Below are positions 52,614 to 61,956 of a stretch of DNA of 64,000 bases, one piece after another (positions within the stretch are counted from its first letter, which is position 1; every line of letters begins with the position of its first letter). The translations under genes and the position numbers were made by a program. The stretch is from Xanthobacteraceae bacterium (GTDB taxonomy: Bacteria; Pseudomonadota; Alphaproteobacteria; Rhizobiales; Xanthobacteraceae). The notes beneath the pieces were generated by a model that worked only from the letters and a program-made list of their open reading frames with translations, did no database searches and was not told the origin of the DNA. The stretch lies in the NCBI GenBank assembly GCA_023954195.1, contig JAMLIK010000001.1:1600628-1664627 (forward strand), given 5' to 3'.

Positions 52614-52683
52614 CGAATAACTGCTCAACTCCCGCTACGGCGACCATGGCGTCGCACGTCTCATGTTGGTGGGAAGTTGAGGC

Positions 52684-53472
52684 ATGAATACCGCGCGGAT
52701 CGTTGTCCTGAGCATTGCCATCGGCGCCGGCGGCCTCGCCGCCTGGCTCGCCAGCGGTTCCGACCGCAAGACGCAGCCCGCGCCGGTCGCCAAGATGGAA
52801 ACGGTCGACGTGCTGGTCGCCAAGGCCGACATCCCGCTCGGCAAGACGGTGACGGCGAGCGACCTGCAATGGCAGACATGGCCGGCCTCCGCCGCCAGCG
52901 CCAGCTTCGTGCGGCGCGACACAAGGCCCGACGCGCCGACCAAATTCACCGGCGCGATCGCGCGCTCGCCGTTCGTGACCGGAGAGCCTATTCGCGACAC
53001 CAAGCTGGTGATGGCCGGCGGCTCCGGCTTCATGGCCGCGGTGCTGCCCGCCGGGATGCGCGCGATTTCCACCGAGATTTCCGCCGAAACCGGCGCCGGC
53101 GGCTTCATCCTGCCGAACGACCGCGTCGACGTCATCCTGTCGCGGCGCGACAAAAGTTCGGATCAGGGCAACAGCGAGCCCGCGCTGTCCGAAACCATCC
53201 TGACCAACGTGCGCGTGCTGGCGATCGACCAGCAGCCACGCGAGAAGGACGGCCAGAACGCCGTTGTCGGCCGCACCGCGACGCTCGAACTCAAACCCGA
53301 GCAGGCCGAGATGCTGGCGCGGGCGCGGCAGAGCGGCGGCACGCTCACCCTCGCCCTGCGCAGCCTCGCCGACGCCAACGCGCCGGTGGTCAGCGACGCG
53401 GGAATCGACCGGCGCCAATCCATCGACGTGGTGCGCTACGGCGTATCGACCAAGGCGACAACCCGGCAGTAA
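52684..53472 (+). CDS. cpaB: Flp pilus assembly protein CpaB (RcpC)
   Basis: A 262-residue periplasmic protein with an N-terminal membrane anchor (ARIVVLSIAIGAGGLAAWLA) and a SAF-type beta-clip domain (VDVLVAKADIPLGKTVTASD; RSPFVTGEPIRDTKLVMAGG), then DRVDVILSRRD. It acts with the CpaC secretin in the periplasm. It begins the run of close-packed assembly genes; a 16-base gap separates it from cpaC. Confidence 0.92.
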   Translation: MNTARIVVLSIAIGAGGLAAWLASGSDRKTQPAPVAKMETVDVLVAKADIPLGKTVTASDLQWQTWPASAASASFVRRDTRPDAPTKFTGAIARSPFVTGEPIRDTKLVMAGGSGFMAAVLPAGMRAISTEISAETGAGGFILPNDRVDVILSRRDKSSDQGNSEPALSETILTNVRVLAIDQQPREKDGQNAVVGRTATLELKPEQAEMLARARQSGGTLTLALRSLADANAPVVSDAGIDRRQSIDVVRYGVSTKATTRQ

Positions 53473-53488
53473 TCGGAAGGATCATCAC

Positions 53489-55072
53489 ATGACGGGTCGG
53501 GACAATCGCGAAACGCATCGGGCCGGACGTTTGAAGACGGCGATGAGGCAGGCATTGTGCTTCGCCGCCACCGGCGCGCTGCTGCTTGAGCCGGCGCTGA
53601 CGCCGGCGGCGCTGGCGGCGGAACGGCCGGTGTTCGCCACGGCGCGCGTCAGCGCACCCCAGACGACGCGCAACCTGACGATCGGCGCGGGCAAATCGAT
53701 CGTGATCGACCTGCCGCGCGACGCCAAGGACGTACTGGTCGCCAATCCGAAGATCGCCACCGCGGTGATGCGCTCGTCGCGCCGCGCCTATGTCATCGCG
53801 GTCGCTAACGGAACGACCAATATCCTGTTCTTCGACGCGGACGGCCAGCAGATCGTCGGCTACGAGGTGAGCGTCGCGCAGGATGTCGGCGTGATCCGCG
53901 CCGCCATCAATCAGGCCATCCCCGGCTCGAACGTCAACGTCCAGGCCATCGGCAACGGCATCATGCTGACCGGCTCGGTCGCAAGCCAGGCCGAATCGCA
54001 GCAAGCCTACGAAATCGCCTCGCGCTTCATCGAAAGCAGCGCCAGCTTCAGCAGCACCTACAACAGCACCGCCGACGGGGCGAATGCGGCCGTCAACGGT
54101 CAGGGTCAAATCAACGTCAATACCGACGGCAAGGGCGGCGCGGCGGCGAACCGAATCGTCAACGCCATCACCGTGCGCGGCCGCGACCAGGTGATGCTCA
54201 AGGTGGTGGTGGCCGAGGTTCAGCGCAACGTGCTCAAGCAGCTCGGCGTCGATCTCAGCGCCTCGATGAGCTACGGCTCGACGGTGCTGAACTTCAACAA
54301 CCAGAACCCGTTCTCCATCACCGGCAAGGCGCTGGTCCCCGACAACCAGCTCTCGGGGACCTTCGGCGGCACCGGAGCCAATGTGCAGGCGACGCTGCGC
54401 GCAATGGAGAGCGCCGGCGTGATGCGCACGCTGGCCGAGCCGAACCTGACCGCGATCTCCGGCGAAAGCGCCAACTTCCTCGCCGGCGGCGAGTTTCCGA
54501 TCTCGACCGGCGGCAGCATCTCCAACGGCGTCTACACCCCGACCGTCACCTTCAAGCAGTTCGGCGTCTCGCTGAACTTCACCCCGGTCGTGCTGAGCGG
54601 GGGCCGCATCAGCCTGCATGTCCGGACTGAAGTCTCGGAGCTTTCGCAGGACGGCGCACTGACCACCACCACCGGCACGGTGACGACGACCATCCCGAGC
54701 CTGAAAACCCGCCGCGCCGACACCACGCTGGAAATTCCCTCCGGCGGCTCGATGGCGATGGCCGGTCTGATCCAGCAGCAGACCAAGCAGGCGATCAACG
54801 GCCTGCCCGGCCTGACGCGCCTGCCGGTGCTGGGGGCGCTGTTCCGCAGCCGCGACTTCGCCAACAACAACACCGAGCTGATGGTGCTGGTGACGCCTTA
54901 CATCGTCCGCGCGGTGGCGCAGAAGGATCTGTCGCGGCCCGACGACGGCTTCGTCGCCTCGTCCGATCCGCAGGCCGTCCTGCTCGGCAGCATCAATCGT
55001 ATCTACGGCGTGCCCGGCCGCAATCCGGCGGACCGGAAGTATCGCGGCGCCTACGGCTTCATCACCGACTGA
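53489..55072 (+). CDS. cpaC: Flp pilus secretin CpaC (RcpA)
   Basis: A 527-residue outer-membrane secretin. After the signal peptide (around residues 15-45) comes an N-domain (VIDLPRDAKDVLVANPKIAT), a BON-like domain (GNGIMLTGSVASQAESQQAY) and the secretin core with GESANFLAGGEFPI and VEIPSGGSMAMAGLIQQQTK-type strands, and a C-terminal LMVLVTPYIVRAV. It forms the channel through which the pilus passes. GGAAGG eight bases before the ATG supports the start. Confidence 0.93.
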   Translation: MTGRDNRETHRAGRLKTAMRQALCFAATGALLLEPALTPAALAAERPVFATARVSAPQTTRNLTIGAGKSIVIDLPRDAKDVLVANPKIATAVMRSSRRAYVIAVANGTTNILFFDADGQQIVGYEVSVAQDVGVIRAAINQAIPGSNVNVQAIGNGIMLTGSVASQAESQQAYEIASRFIESSASFSSTYNSTADGANAAVNGQGQINVNTDGKGGAAANRIVNAITVRGRDQVMLKVVVAEVQRNVLKQLGVDLSASMSYGSTVLNFNNQNPFSITGKALVPDNQLSGTFGGTGANVQATLRAMESAGVMRTLAEPNLTAISGESANFLAGGEFPISTGGSISNGVYTPTVTFKQFGVSLNFTPVVLSGGRISLHVRTEVSELSQDGALTTTTGTVTTTIPSLKTRRADTTLEIPSGGSMAMAGLIQQQTKQAINGLPGLTRLPVLGALFRSRDFANNNTELMVLVTPYIVRAVAQKDLSRPDDGFVASSDPQAVLLGSINRIYGVPGRNPADRKYRGAYGFITD

Positions 55073-55093
55073 GACGGGACAAGGACAACCGCA

Positions 55094-55837
55094 ATGACCA
55101 CGCAACGACCCGTCGCGACGCTTCATCGCCTTCGCGCCGCCGTGCTGCTCGCAGGCGTCGCGCTGGCGCTCGGCGCGTGCAACCATACCCGCCCGGCGCC
55201 GGACATCACCGGCAGCATTCCCGACGATTACCGGCAGCGGCACCCGATCGCCATCCAGGAAGCCGACCAGAGCATCGCGATCTTCGTCGGCAACGGCCGC
55301 GGCGGCCTCAACGCCGGGCAGCGCGCGGAGATCGTCGCGCTCGGCCGCACCTGGATGCAGGAAGGCACCGGGGCCATCGTCATCGACATGCCGACGCAGA
55401 CGCCAAACGCGCGCGCCGCCGGCGATTCGCTGCGCGAGATCAAGTCGCTGCTGTCGGCGACCGGGATCCCGCCGCGCGGCATCGTGGTGCGCAGCTATCA
55501 TCCGACCGACGCGCAGGTGTTCGCGGCGATCCGCGTCAGCTATCCGCGGATCACCGCCTCCGCCGGCCCGTGCGGGTTGTGGCCGGAAGATCTCGGTCCC
55601 TCGGTGAAAAACAAATCCTATCTTGAAAACACCGACTACTGGAATTTCGGCTGCGCCAGCCAGCGCAACCTGGCGGCGATGGTCGACAATCCGTCCGACC
55701 TGGTGCAGCCGCGGCCGGAAACCCCGGCCTACAATCCACGGCGGACGCAGGTGCTCGACAAATATCGCCAGGGCGCGTCCACCGCGACCATCTATCCCGA
55801 CGCCAACAAGGGCAAAATCAGCGGTGTGGGCCAATGA
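55094..55837 (+). CDS. cpaD: Flp pilus assembly lipoprotein CpaD
   Basis: A 247-residue lipoprotein: the signal LLAGVALALGAC has its lipobox Cys at residue 29. The CpaD domain follows, with GLNAGQRAEIVALGRTWMQE near residue 77, GIPPRGIVVRSYHP, and FGCASQRNLAAMVDNPSDLV with the conserved C-x-x-Q/N-N segment. It supports the secretin in the outer membrane. Its end overlaps cpaE by four bases (ATGA). Confidence 0.92.
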   Translation: MTTQRPVATLHRLRAAVLLAGVALALGACNHTRPAPDITGSIPDDYRQRHPIAIQEADQSIAIFVGNGRGGLNAGQRAEIVALGRTWMQEGTGAIVIDMPTQTPNARAAGDSLREIKSLLSATGIPPRGIVVRSYHPTDAQVFAAIRVSYPRITASAGPCGLWPEDLGPSVKNKSYLENTDYWNFGCASQRNLAAMVDNPSDLVQPRPETPAYNPRRTQVLDKYRQGASTATIYPDANKGKISGVGQ

Positions 55838-57105
55838 TAAGCTACGAACGCCAGACAAAGGACGAGCCGCCGGCGACGCCCGCGTCGTCTGATAGCGACA
55901 TCCACATCGCGCCGGCGCCCCGCGTCTCGGTGCAGGCCTTCTGCGAGACGGTGGAAACCGCCGCGGTGGTGCAATCGGCCGGCGAGGACCGCAGGCTCGA
56001 CAAGGCCCATATCAAGATCCAGATGGGCGGCATCACCGCGGCGATCGAAGCCTATCGCACCGCGCCGACGCCGAACGTCATCGTGCTGGAAACCGAGGGG
56101 CGCAGCGACATCCTCACCGGTCTCGACCAGCTCGCCTCCGTGTGCGACGCCGGCACCCGCGTCATCGTCATCGGCCGCGTCAACGACGTCACCCTGTATC
56201 GTGAGTTGGTGCGCCGCGGCGTCAGCGACTACGTGATGGGGCCGATCGCCCCGCTCGACGTGGTGCGCGCGATCTGCAACCTGTTCTCCGCGCCGGAAGC
56301 CAAGGCGGTCGGCCGCGTTGTCGCCGTGGTCGGCGCCAAGGGCGGCGTCGGCGCCTCGACCATCGCCCACAACGTCGCCTGGGCGATCGCCCGCGATCTG
56401 GCGCTGGACACCGTGGTCGCCGACCTCGATCTGGCGTTCGGCACCGCCGGGCTCGACTACAACCAGGATCCCGCGCAAGGCATCGCCGAGGCGGTATTCT
56501 CGCCGGATCGCGTCGATACCGCGTTCATCGACCGCCTGCTGTCGAAATGCACCGACCATCTCAGCCTGCTGGCGGCGCCGGCGACGCTGGAGCGGGTCTA
56601 CGATTTCGGCGCGGAAGCCTTCGACGCCATCTTCGACACGCTGCGCACCACGATGCCGTGCATCGTGCTCGACGTGCCGCATCAATGGTCCGGATGGGCG
56701 CGCCGCGCGCTGATCGGCGCCGACGACATTCTGATCGTGGCGGCGCCCGACCTCGCCAACCTGCGCAACACCAAGAACCTCTATGACCTCTTGAAAGCCG
56801 CGCGGCCGAACGATCGCGCGCCGATCTATTGCCTCAACCAGGTCGGCGTGCCGAAACGGCCGGAAATCTCGGCCTCCGAGTTCGCCAAGGCGATCGAAAG
56901 CCAGCCGGCTGCGATCATTCCGTTCGAGCCGCAACTGTTCGGCTCCGCCGCCAACAACGGCCAGATGATCGCGGAAATTTCGGCCAATCACCGCACCACC
57001 GAGATGTTCCTGCAAATCGCCCAGCGCCTGACCGGGCGCGGCGAAACCAAGAAGCCGCGCGGTTCGTTCCTGACGCCATTCCTTGAGAAACTGCGGGCCA
57101 GATAA
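55834..57105 (+). CDS. cpaE: Flp pilus localisation ATPase CpaE (TadZ)
   Basis: A 423-residue protein with an N-terminal receiver-like domain (about 40-155: NVIVLETEGRSDILTGLDQL) and a ParA/MinD-like domain. The deviant Walker A, VVGAKGGVGASTIAHNVAWA at residues 165-184, has the first signature Lys but Ala at the second, as usual for CpaE. It localises the pilus machine at a cell pole. The C-terminal part has a short basic tail. It is followed by two tandem family C repeats before cpaF. Confidence 0.92.
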   Translation: MISYERQTKDEPPATPASSDSDIHIAPAPRVSVQAFCETVETAAVVQSAGEDRRLDKAHIKIQMGGITAAIEAYRTAPTPNVIVLETEGRSDILTGLDQLASVCDAGTRVIVIGRVNDVTLYRELVRRGVSDYVMGPIAPLDVVRAICNLFSAPEAKAVGRVVAVVGAKGGVGASTIAHNVAWAIARDLALDTVVADLDLAFGTAGLDYNQDPAQGIAEAVFSPDRVDTAFIDRLLSKCTDHLSLLAAPATLERVYDFGAEAFDAIFDTLRTTMPCIVLDVPHQWSGWARRALIGADDILIVAAPDLANLRNTKNLYDLLKAARPNDRAPIYCLNQVGVPKRPEISASEFAKAIESQPAAIIPFEPQLFGSAANNGQMIAEISANHRTTEMFLQIAQRLTGRGETKKPRGSFLTPFLEKLRAR

Positions 57106-57254
57106 AGCATGATGCCGAAAAGTGGAAACCGGTTTTCGGACGAGATCATGCCCAGGTCGGGCATGCTCCCGAAACGTGGAAATCGGTCTTCGGAAAAGAT
57201 CATGCTCAAGCAAAGATACCCGACGAGTCTGATTCAACGCGGTTGGATCAGACT
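57106..57254. repeat. Two tandem family C repeats between cpaE and cpaF
   Basis: AGCATGATGCCGAAAAGTGG is followed by a second copy GGCATGCTCCCGAAACGTGG; each has its AAACCGGTTTTCGGA-type centre and inverted ATCATGC. The element starts at the cpaE stop and its end carries the coding-like frame toward cpaF, so it separates two operon genes. Confidence 0.8.
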
Positions 57255-57281
57255 CCAACGGTAACCGAGTGGAGTAAAACT

Positions 57282-58760
57282 GTGTTCGGCAAGCGTAGCG
57301 GATCGGAAAACGATAACAAAGCCGCAAGGGCCCCCGAGGTCGTGCGCGAGACGGCGGCGGCCCCGTTGTCGTCGCCGGCCGGCGCCGCGCCGGCGCAGGT
57401 CGCCTCGCCGCCGCTTTCGCCCGCGCGCATGCCGACCCCCGCCGCGCCGCCGCCATCGCAGGAGATGCGGCGCTCCGATAATTACTATCAGGTCAAGGCG
57501 ACGATCTTCGGCGCGCTGATCGAGGCGATCGACCTGGCGCAGCTCGCCAAGCTCGACAGCGAATCGGCGCGCGAGGAAATCCGCGATATCGTCAACGAAA
57601 TCATCGCGATCAAGAATATCGTGATGTCGATCGCCGAGCAGGAGGAACTGCTCGACGACATCTGCAACGACGTGCTGGGCTACGGCCCGCTGGAGCCGCT
57701 GTTGTCGCGCGACGACATCGCCGACATCATGGTTAACGGCGCCGGCACGGTGTTCATCGAAGTCGGCGGCAAGATCGAGAAGACCGGCATCCGCTTCCGC
57801 GACAATCAGCAGCTTCTCAATATCTGCCAGCGCATCGTCAGCCAGGTCGGCCGGCGCGTCGATGAATCCTCGCCGATCTGCGACGCCCGCCTCGCCGACG
57901 GCTCCCGCGTCAACGCCATCGTGCCGCCGCTGGCGATCGACGGCCCCGCCCTCACCATCCGCAAATTCCGCAAGGACAAGCTGACGCTCGATCAGCTGGT
58001 CAAGTACGGCTCGATCACCCCGCAGGGCGCCGAGATCCTGCGGATCATCGGCCGCGTCCGCTGCAACGTGCTGATTTCCGGCGGCACCGGCTCCGGCAAG
58101 ACCACGCTGCTCAATTGTCTCACGCAGTACATCGATCACGACGAGCGCATCATCACCTGCGAGGACGCCGCCGAGCTGCAACTGCAACAGCCCCACGTCG
58201 TCCGGCTGGAAACCCGCCCGCCCAACATCGAGGGCGAAGGCCAGATCACCATGCGCGACCTGGTCAAGAACTGCCTGCGCATGCGGCCGGAGCGCATCAT
58301 CGTCGGCGAAGTCCGCGGCCCCGAGGCGTTCGACCTGTTGCAGGCGATGAACACCGGCCATGACGGCTCGATGGGAACGCTGCACGCCAACAATCCGCGC
58401 GAGGCGCTGTCGCGCGCCGAATCCATGATTACCATGGGCGGCTATTCGCTGCCGTCCCGCACCATCCGCGAGATGATCTGCGGTTCGATCGACGTGATCG
58501 TGCAGGCCGCGCGCCTGCGCGACGGCTCGCGTCGGATCACCCACATCACCGAGGTGGTCGGGATGGAAGGCGACACCATCATCACCCAGGACATTTTCAT
58601 CTACGACATGATCGGCGAGGACGCCAACGGCAAGATCATCGGCCGCCACCGCTCGACCGGCATCGGACGGCCGGCGTTCTGGGAGCGGGCGCGCTACTAC
58701 AACGAGGAACAGCGGCTCGCGGCGGCGCTGGATGCTTCCGAGGCGGACATCAACGTCTGA
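57282..58760 (+). CDS. cpaF: Pilus secretion ATPase CpaF (TadA)
   Basis: A 492-residue hexameric ATPase of the VirB11/PulE class that powers Flp pilus assembly. The disordered N-terminus (about 1-70, rich in Ala and Pro) precedes the N-domain and the catalytic domain: Walker [14 protein letters not shown] near residue 268, Asp box [20 protein letters not shown], Walker [16 protein letters not shown] and His box [15 protein letters not shown] seven bases before GTG 57282 gives the best start; an upstream TTG at 57243 would begin inside the repeat. Confidence 0.94.
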   Translation: MFGKRSGSENDNKAARAPEVVRETAAAPLSSPAGAAPAQVASPPLSPARMPTPAAPPPSQEMRRSDNYYQVKATIFGALIEAIDLAQLAKLDSESAREEIRDIVNEIIAIKNIVMSIAEQEELLDDICNDVLGYGPLEPLLSRDDIADIMVNGAGTVFIEVGGKIEKTGIRFRDNQQLLNICQRIVSQVGRRVDESSPICDARLADGSRVNAIVPPLAIDGPALTIRKFRKDKLTLDQLVKYGSITPQGAEILRIIGRVRCNVLISGGTGSGKTTLLNCLTQYIDHDERIITCEDAAELQLQQPHVVRLETRPPNIEGEGQITMRDLVKNCLRMRPERIIVGEVRGPEAFDLLQAMNTGHDGSMGTLHANNPREALSRAESMITMGGYSLPSRTIREMICGSIDVIVQAARLRDGSRRITHITEVVGMEGDTIITQDIFIYDMIGEDANGKIIGRHRSTGIGRPAFWERARYYNEEQRLAAALDASEADINV

Positions 58761-58768
58761 GGTGATCC

Positions 58769-59749
58769 ATGAGACTCGAAACCCTGGCGCTGGCGTTTCT
58801 CGCGGCGACCGCCATCGGCGGGGTCGCGTGGGTTTTCATCTATCCGTTGTTGTCCGGCGAACGGCAAGCCGAGAAGCGCCGCGCGGCGCTGACGCGACCC
58901 GAGCCCATCCGCCCCGGCGCCAACCTCGATCGCAGCCAGCGCTCGCGCCGCCAGCAGGTCGAAAGCTCGCTCAAGGAACTCGAACATCGCAACAAGAAAG
59001 AGAAGAAGATCCCGCTCGACAGCCGGATCGCGCGGGCCGGCCTGTCGCTATCGAAGGAGAAATTCCTGGCGCTGTCGATCGCGTTCGGGGTGATCGTCGT
59101 CGCGCTCACCTTCATGTCCGGCGGCGGATGGATGGCGGCGGCCGGCCTCGGCTTCGCCGCGGGCTTCGGCGCGCCGCGCTGGCTGCTCGGCTTCCTGCGC
59201 AAACGGCGCGAGAAGAAGTTCCTCGCCGCCCTTCCCGACGCGGTTGACGTCATCGTGCGCGGCATCAAGGCCGGACTGCCGTTGTTCGAGTCCATCAAGG
59301 TGGTCGCCGCCGACGCCCCGCAGCCGCTGAGGGGCGAGTTTCTCGCCATCATCGAGACCCAGGCCGTCGGCATGCCGCTCGGCGAAGCCTGCTCGCGGCT
59401 CTACGAGCGGATGCCGCTGCCGGAAGCCAACTTCTTCGGCATCGTCGTCGCGATCCAGCAGAAATCCGGCGGCAATCTGTCGGAGGCGCTCGGCAACCTC
59501 TCCAAGGTGCTGCGCGATCGCAAGAAGATGAACGAGAAAATTCAGGCGATGTCGATGGAGGCCAAGGCTTCGGCCGCGATCATCGGCGCGCTGCCGCCGG
59601 CGGTGATGCTGCTGGTCTACATCACCACGCCGCAATATATCGCGCTGCTGTGGAGCGAGCCGGTCGGGCGCATCATGCTGGCTGGCAGCGCGCTGTGGAT
59701 GGCCACCGGCGTCATGGTGATGAAGAAGATGATTAATTTCGACTTCTAG
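58769..59749 (+). CDS. tadB: Pilus inner-membrane protein TadB
   Basis: A 326-residue T2SSF-domain protein with membrane helices at the N-terminus (LALAFLAATAIGGVAWVFIY), in the middle (FGVIVVALTFMSGGGWMAAA) and at the end (GSALWMATGVMVMKKMINF). The F domain runs from about residue 155 to 290 (FLAALPDAVDVIVRGIKAGL; GNLSEALGNLSKVLRDRKKM). With TadC it forms the membrane platform for CpaF. It is nine bases after cpaF. Confidence 0.92.
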   Translation: MRLETLALAFLAATAIGGVAWVFIYPLLSGERQAEKRRAALTRPEPIRPGANLDRSQRSRRQQVESSLKELEHRNKKEKKIPLDSRIARAGLSLSKEKFLALSIAFGVIVVALTFMSGGGWMAAAGLGFAAGFGAPRWLLGFLRKRREKKFLAALPDAVDVIVRGIKAGLPLFESIKVVAADAPQPLRGEFLAIIETQAVGMPLGEACSRLYERMPLPEANFFGIVVAIQQKSGGNLSEALGNLSKVLRDRKKMNEKIQAMSMEAKASAAIIGALPPAVMLLVYITTPQYIALLWSEPVGRIMLAGSALWMATGVMVMKKMINFDF

Positions 59750-59773
59750 AGGGCCATGAATTTGGATCGAGCC

Positions 59774-59851
59774 GTCATTGCGAGCACCGCGAAGCAATCC
59801 AGCCGTTTCATGGTCCCTGGATTGCTTCGGAGCTTACGCTTCTCGCAACCA
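59774..59851. repeat. Dispersed repeat, family B, copy 3
   Basis: This shortened copy has CATTGCGAGCACCGCGAAGC, GGATTGCTTCGGAGCTTACG and CTCGCAACC. It is inside the tad operon between tadB and tadC. Confidence 0.7.
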
Positions 59852-59934
59852 CAAGCGGAGTGAGTGATCGGGCTGGAATTCACCCCGCTCTCGTCATTCA
59901 GTTCCGGCAGTTTCAAGATATCGCAGGTGCGGTC

Positions 59935-60909
59935 ATGATCGAATTTCTCATCAGCAAGATGCACGACGCGACGTTCATGACCATGCTGCTCGCCGCCATC
60001 GCCGCCAGCGCCACCGCCTACACGCTGGTGATGCCGCTGTTCGCCGGGCAGAATCTGGCCAAGCGCATGAAGGCCGTCGCCAACGAGCGCGAACGCATCC
60101 GCCAGCGCGAGCGCAGCCATCTGGCGCGCAAAGAGAAGGTGTCGCTGCGCCAGTCTCCCAAGCAAATGGTCTCCCGCGTCGTCGATAATCTCAACCTGCG
60201 CAAATGGCTGGCGCAGGAATCCGCGCGCGACAAGCTGGTGATGGCCGGCTATCGCGGGCAGGCGCCCTACATCACCTTCCTGTTCTTCCGGATGGTGACG
60301 CCGGTGGTGCTGATGGTGGTGGGAGCGATCTATGTATTCCTGATCGCGAAGACCAATCATCCGCTTCCGATCAAGCTCGGCATCTGCCTGGGCATGGCCT
60401 TTCTCGGCCTGCAAGCGCCGATGCTGTTTCTCAGGAACGCGATCACCAAGCGGCAACTGTCGATCAAGCGCGCGTTTCCGGACGCGCTCGACCTGCTGCT
60501 GATCTGCGTCGAATCCGGCATCTCGATCGAGATGGCGTTCCGCAAGGTCTCGACCGAGATCGGAACGCAATCGATCCCGCTGGCCGAGGAATTCACGCTG
60601 ACCACGGCGGAACTGTCCTATCTCCAGGATCGCAAGGTCGCCTACGAGAATCTCGCCAAGCGCACCGGCCTCGAAGGCGTCAAGTCGGTCTGTCTGGCGC
60701 TGCAACAGTCGGAGCGCTACGGCACGCCGCTCGGCCAGGCGCTGCGGGTGATGGCGCAGGAAAACCGCGATATGCGGATGAGCGCCGCCGAAAAGAAGGC
60801 CGCGGCGCTGCCGCCGAAGCTGACGGTGCCGATGATCCTGTTCTTCCTGCCGGTGCTGTTCATCGTCATTCTCGGCCCGACCTACATCAAGCTGACGACG
60901 ATGCATTGA
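59935..60909 (+). CDS. tadC: Pilus inner-membrane protein TadC
   Basis: A 324-residue T2SSF protein, the second platform subunit. It begins MIEFLISKMHDATFMTMLLA; helices are at about 15-40, 115-160 and near the C-terminus (VPMILFFLPVLFIVILGPTY). The F domain has RAFPDALDLLLICVESGISI and LGQALRVMAQENRDMRMSAA. A 185-base gap with a family B repeat separates it from tadB. The start follows AGGTG; an open frame from 59860 lacks a ribosome site. Confidence 0.9.
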   Translation: MIEFLISKMHDATFMTMLLAAIAASATAYTLVMPLFAGQNLAKRMKAVANERERIRQRERSHLARKEKVSLRQSPKQMVSRVVDNLNLRKWLAQESARDKLVMAGYRGQAPYITFLFFRMVTPVVLMVVGAIYVFLIAKTNHPLPIKLGICLGMAFLGLQAPMLFLRNAITKRQLSIKRAFPDALDLLLICVESGISIEMAFRKVSTEIGTQSIPLAEEFTLTTAELSYLQDRKVAYENLAKRTGLEGVKSVCLALQQSERYGTPLGQALRVMAQENRDMRMSAAEKKAAALPPKLTVPMILFFLPVLFIVILGPTYIKLTTMH

Positions 60910-60942
60910 GCGGCGCGGGCTGGTGTCCCGGCCCGCCGACCG

Positions 60943-60996
60943 CCATTGCGAGCGCTCGGATCAAGGCTGCGCGTTGTCCGAGCGCTCGCAATGACG
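60943..60996. repeat. Dispersed repeat, family B, copy 4 (short)
   Basis: CCATTGCGAGCGCTCGGATC pairs with GTCCGAGCGCTCGCAATGAC, leaving the middle of family B deleted. It lies between the convergent tadC and tadD genes and may act as a bidirectional transcript end. Confidence 0.7.
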
Positions 60997-61046
60997 ACCG
61001 GGGACTCGATCCTGTCCCGATGGATGTCAAACGCCGCCGCGGCGCC

Positions 61047-61850
61047 TCACGACTGCCGCCGCGATTCCGTCGCCGCCTCGCCGACGCGCGGCGGCTGGCC
61101 GCGGTCCAGCATCTGCTTGAGGTAGGCGGCGTTGGCGGCCGCCTCGTCCGGCGGCAGATCGGCCTTGACGATGCTCTCGGCCTCGGCGAAGCGACCTTGC
61201 AAGCCGACCACCAGCGCCAGGTTCTGCCGCACCTGCGAACCGGCGCCGGGCCGGGTATAGGCGCGCCGCAGCACCTGCTCGGCCTGCGTCAGTTCCTTGG
61301 TGAGGACATAGGACATGCCGAGATTGGACAGCACCGAGGGCTCCTCCGGCACGATCTTCAGCGCGCTCGCGTAATAGCGGCGCGCCTCGTCGTGGCGGCC
61401 GAGCTGATCGAGGGCCGCGCCCTGCACCGACAGGATGCGCCAGTCCGGATCGGCCGGCGAGTGGGCGCGGCCGAGGATGTCGAAGGCTTTCTGGTAGTCG
61501 CCGTTATCGACCAGCGCCTTGCCGTAGAGCCCGAGCAGCCTGCGGTCGGCCGGATGAACCAGCGCCGCCTGCTCCAGCACCGCCACCGCCTGCGCGCGCT
61601 GGCCGGTCTTGCGCAATGCCTGGCCGTAACGCATCGCGGCCTCGGCGCTCTTGGGATTGGCGCGATAGCGCTCGCCGGCGATCTCGGCGGCGCGGGCCGG
61701 GTCGGCTGCGGCGCGCGTCTCGGCGCCGCCGCCCAGCGCGCCGGTGATATCGGAAAGACCCGCGGTCTGGCAGCCGGCGAGCGTGAGCGACAGCAAGGCC
61801 GCGGCCGTCACCGGCCCGATCCAGCGGAACATCGAAGGCGGTTGACGCAT
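61047..61850 (-). CDS. tadD: TadD-like TPR lipoprotein
   Basis: A 267-residue protein with a lipoprotein signal (TAAALLSLTLAGC, lipobox Cys27) and several tetratricopeptide repeats from about residue 70 to 230, e.g. RYRANPKSAEAAMRYGQALR, RAQAVAVLEQAALVHPADRR, GRHDEARRYYASALKIVPEE and PSVLSNLGMSYVLTKELTQA. TadD is the pilotin-like partner of the Tad secretin. It is transcribed toward tadC. ATG 61850 is preferred over TTG 61868. Confidence 0.87.
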   Translation of the reverse strand: MRQPPSMFRWIGPVTAAALLSLTLAGCQTAGLSDITGALGGGAETRAAADPARAAEIAGERYRANPKSAEAAMRYGQALRKTGQRAQAVAVLEQAALVHPADRRLLGLYGKALVDNGDYQKAFDILGRAHSPADPDWRILSVQGAALDQLGRHDEARRYYASALKIVPEEPSVLSNLGMSYVLTKELTQAEQVLRRAYTRPGAGSQVRQNLALVVGLQGRFAEAESIVKADLPPDEAAANAAYLKQMLDRGQPPRVGEAATESRRQS

Positions 61851-61956
61851 GGCCGATAAACCCGTCAATGCAGGGGACAGATGTCCCGGTTAACGTCCCT
61901 CAATAGTCCGTTAACCCTAATGAGCGGTTAATTCGGCCGCCGCCTGCGAGACCACC

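Noticed and set aside
53390-55858. An 822-codon open frame on the minus strand across cpaC and cpaD
   Set aside because: It is the mirror of the secretin and lipoprotein genes, whose motifs are clear; the translation has no recognisable segment.
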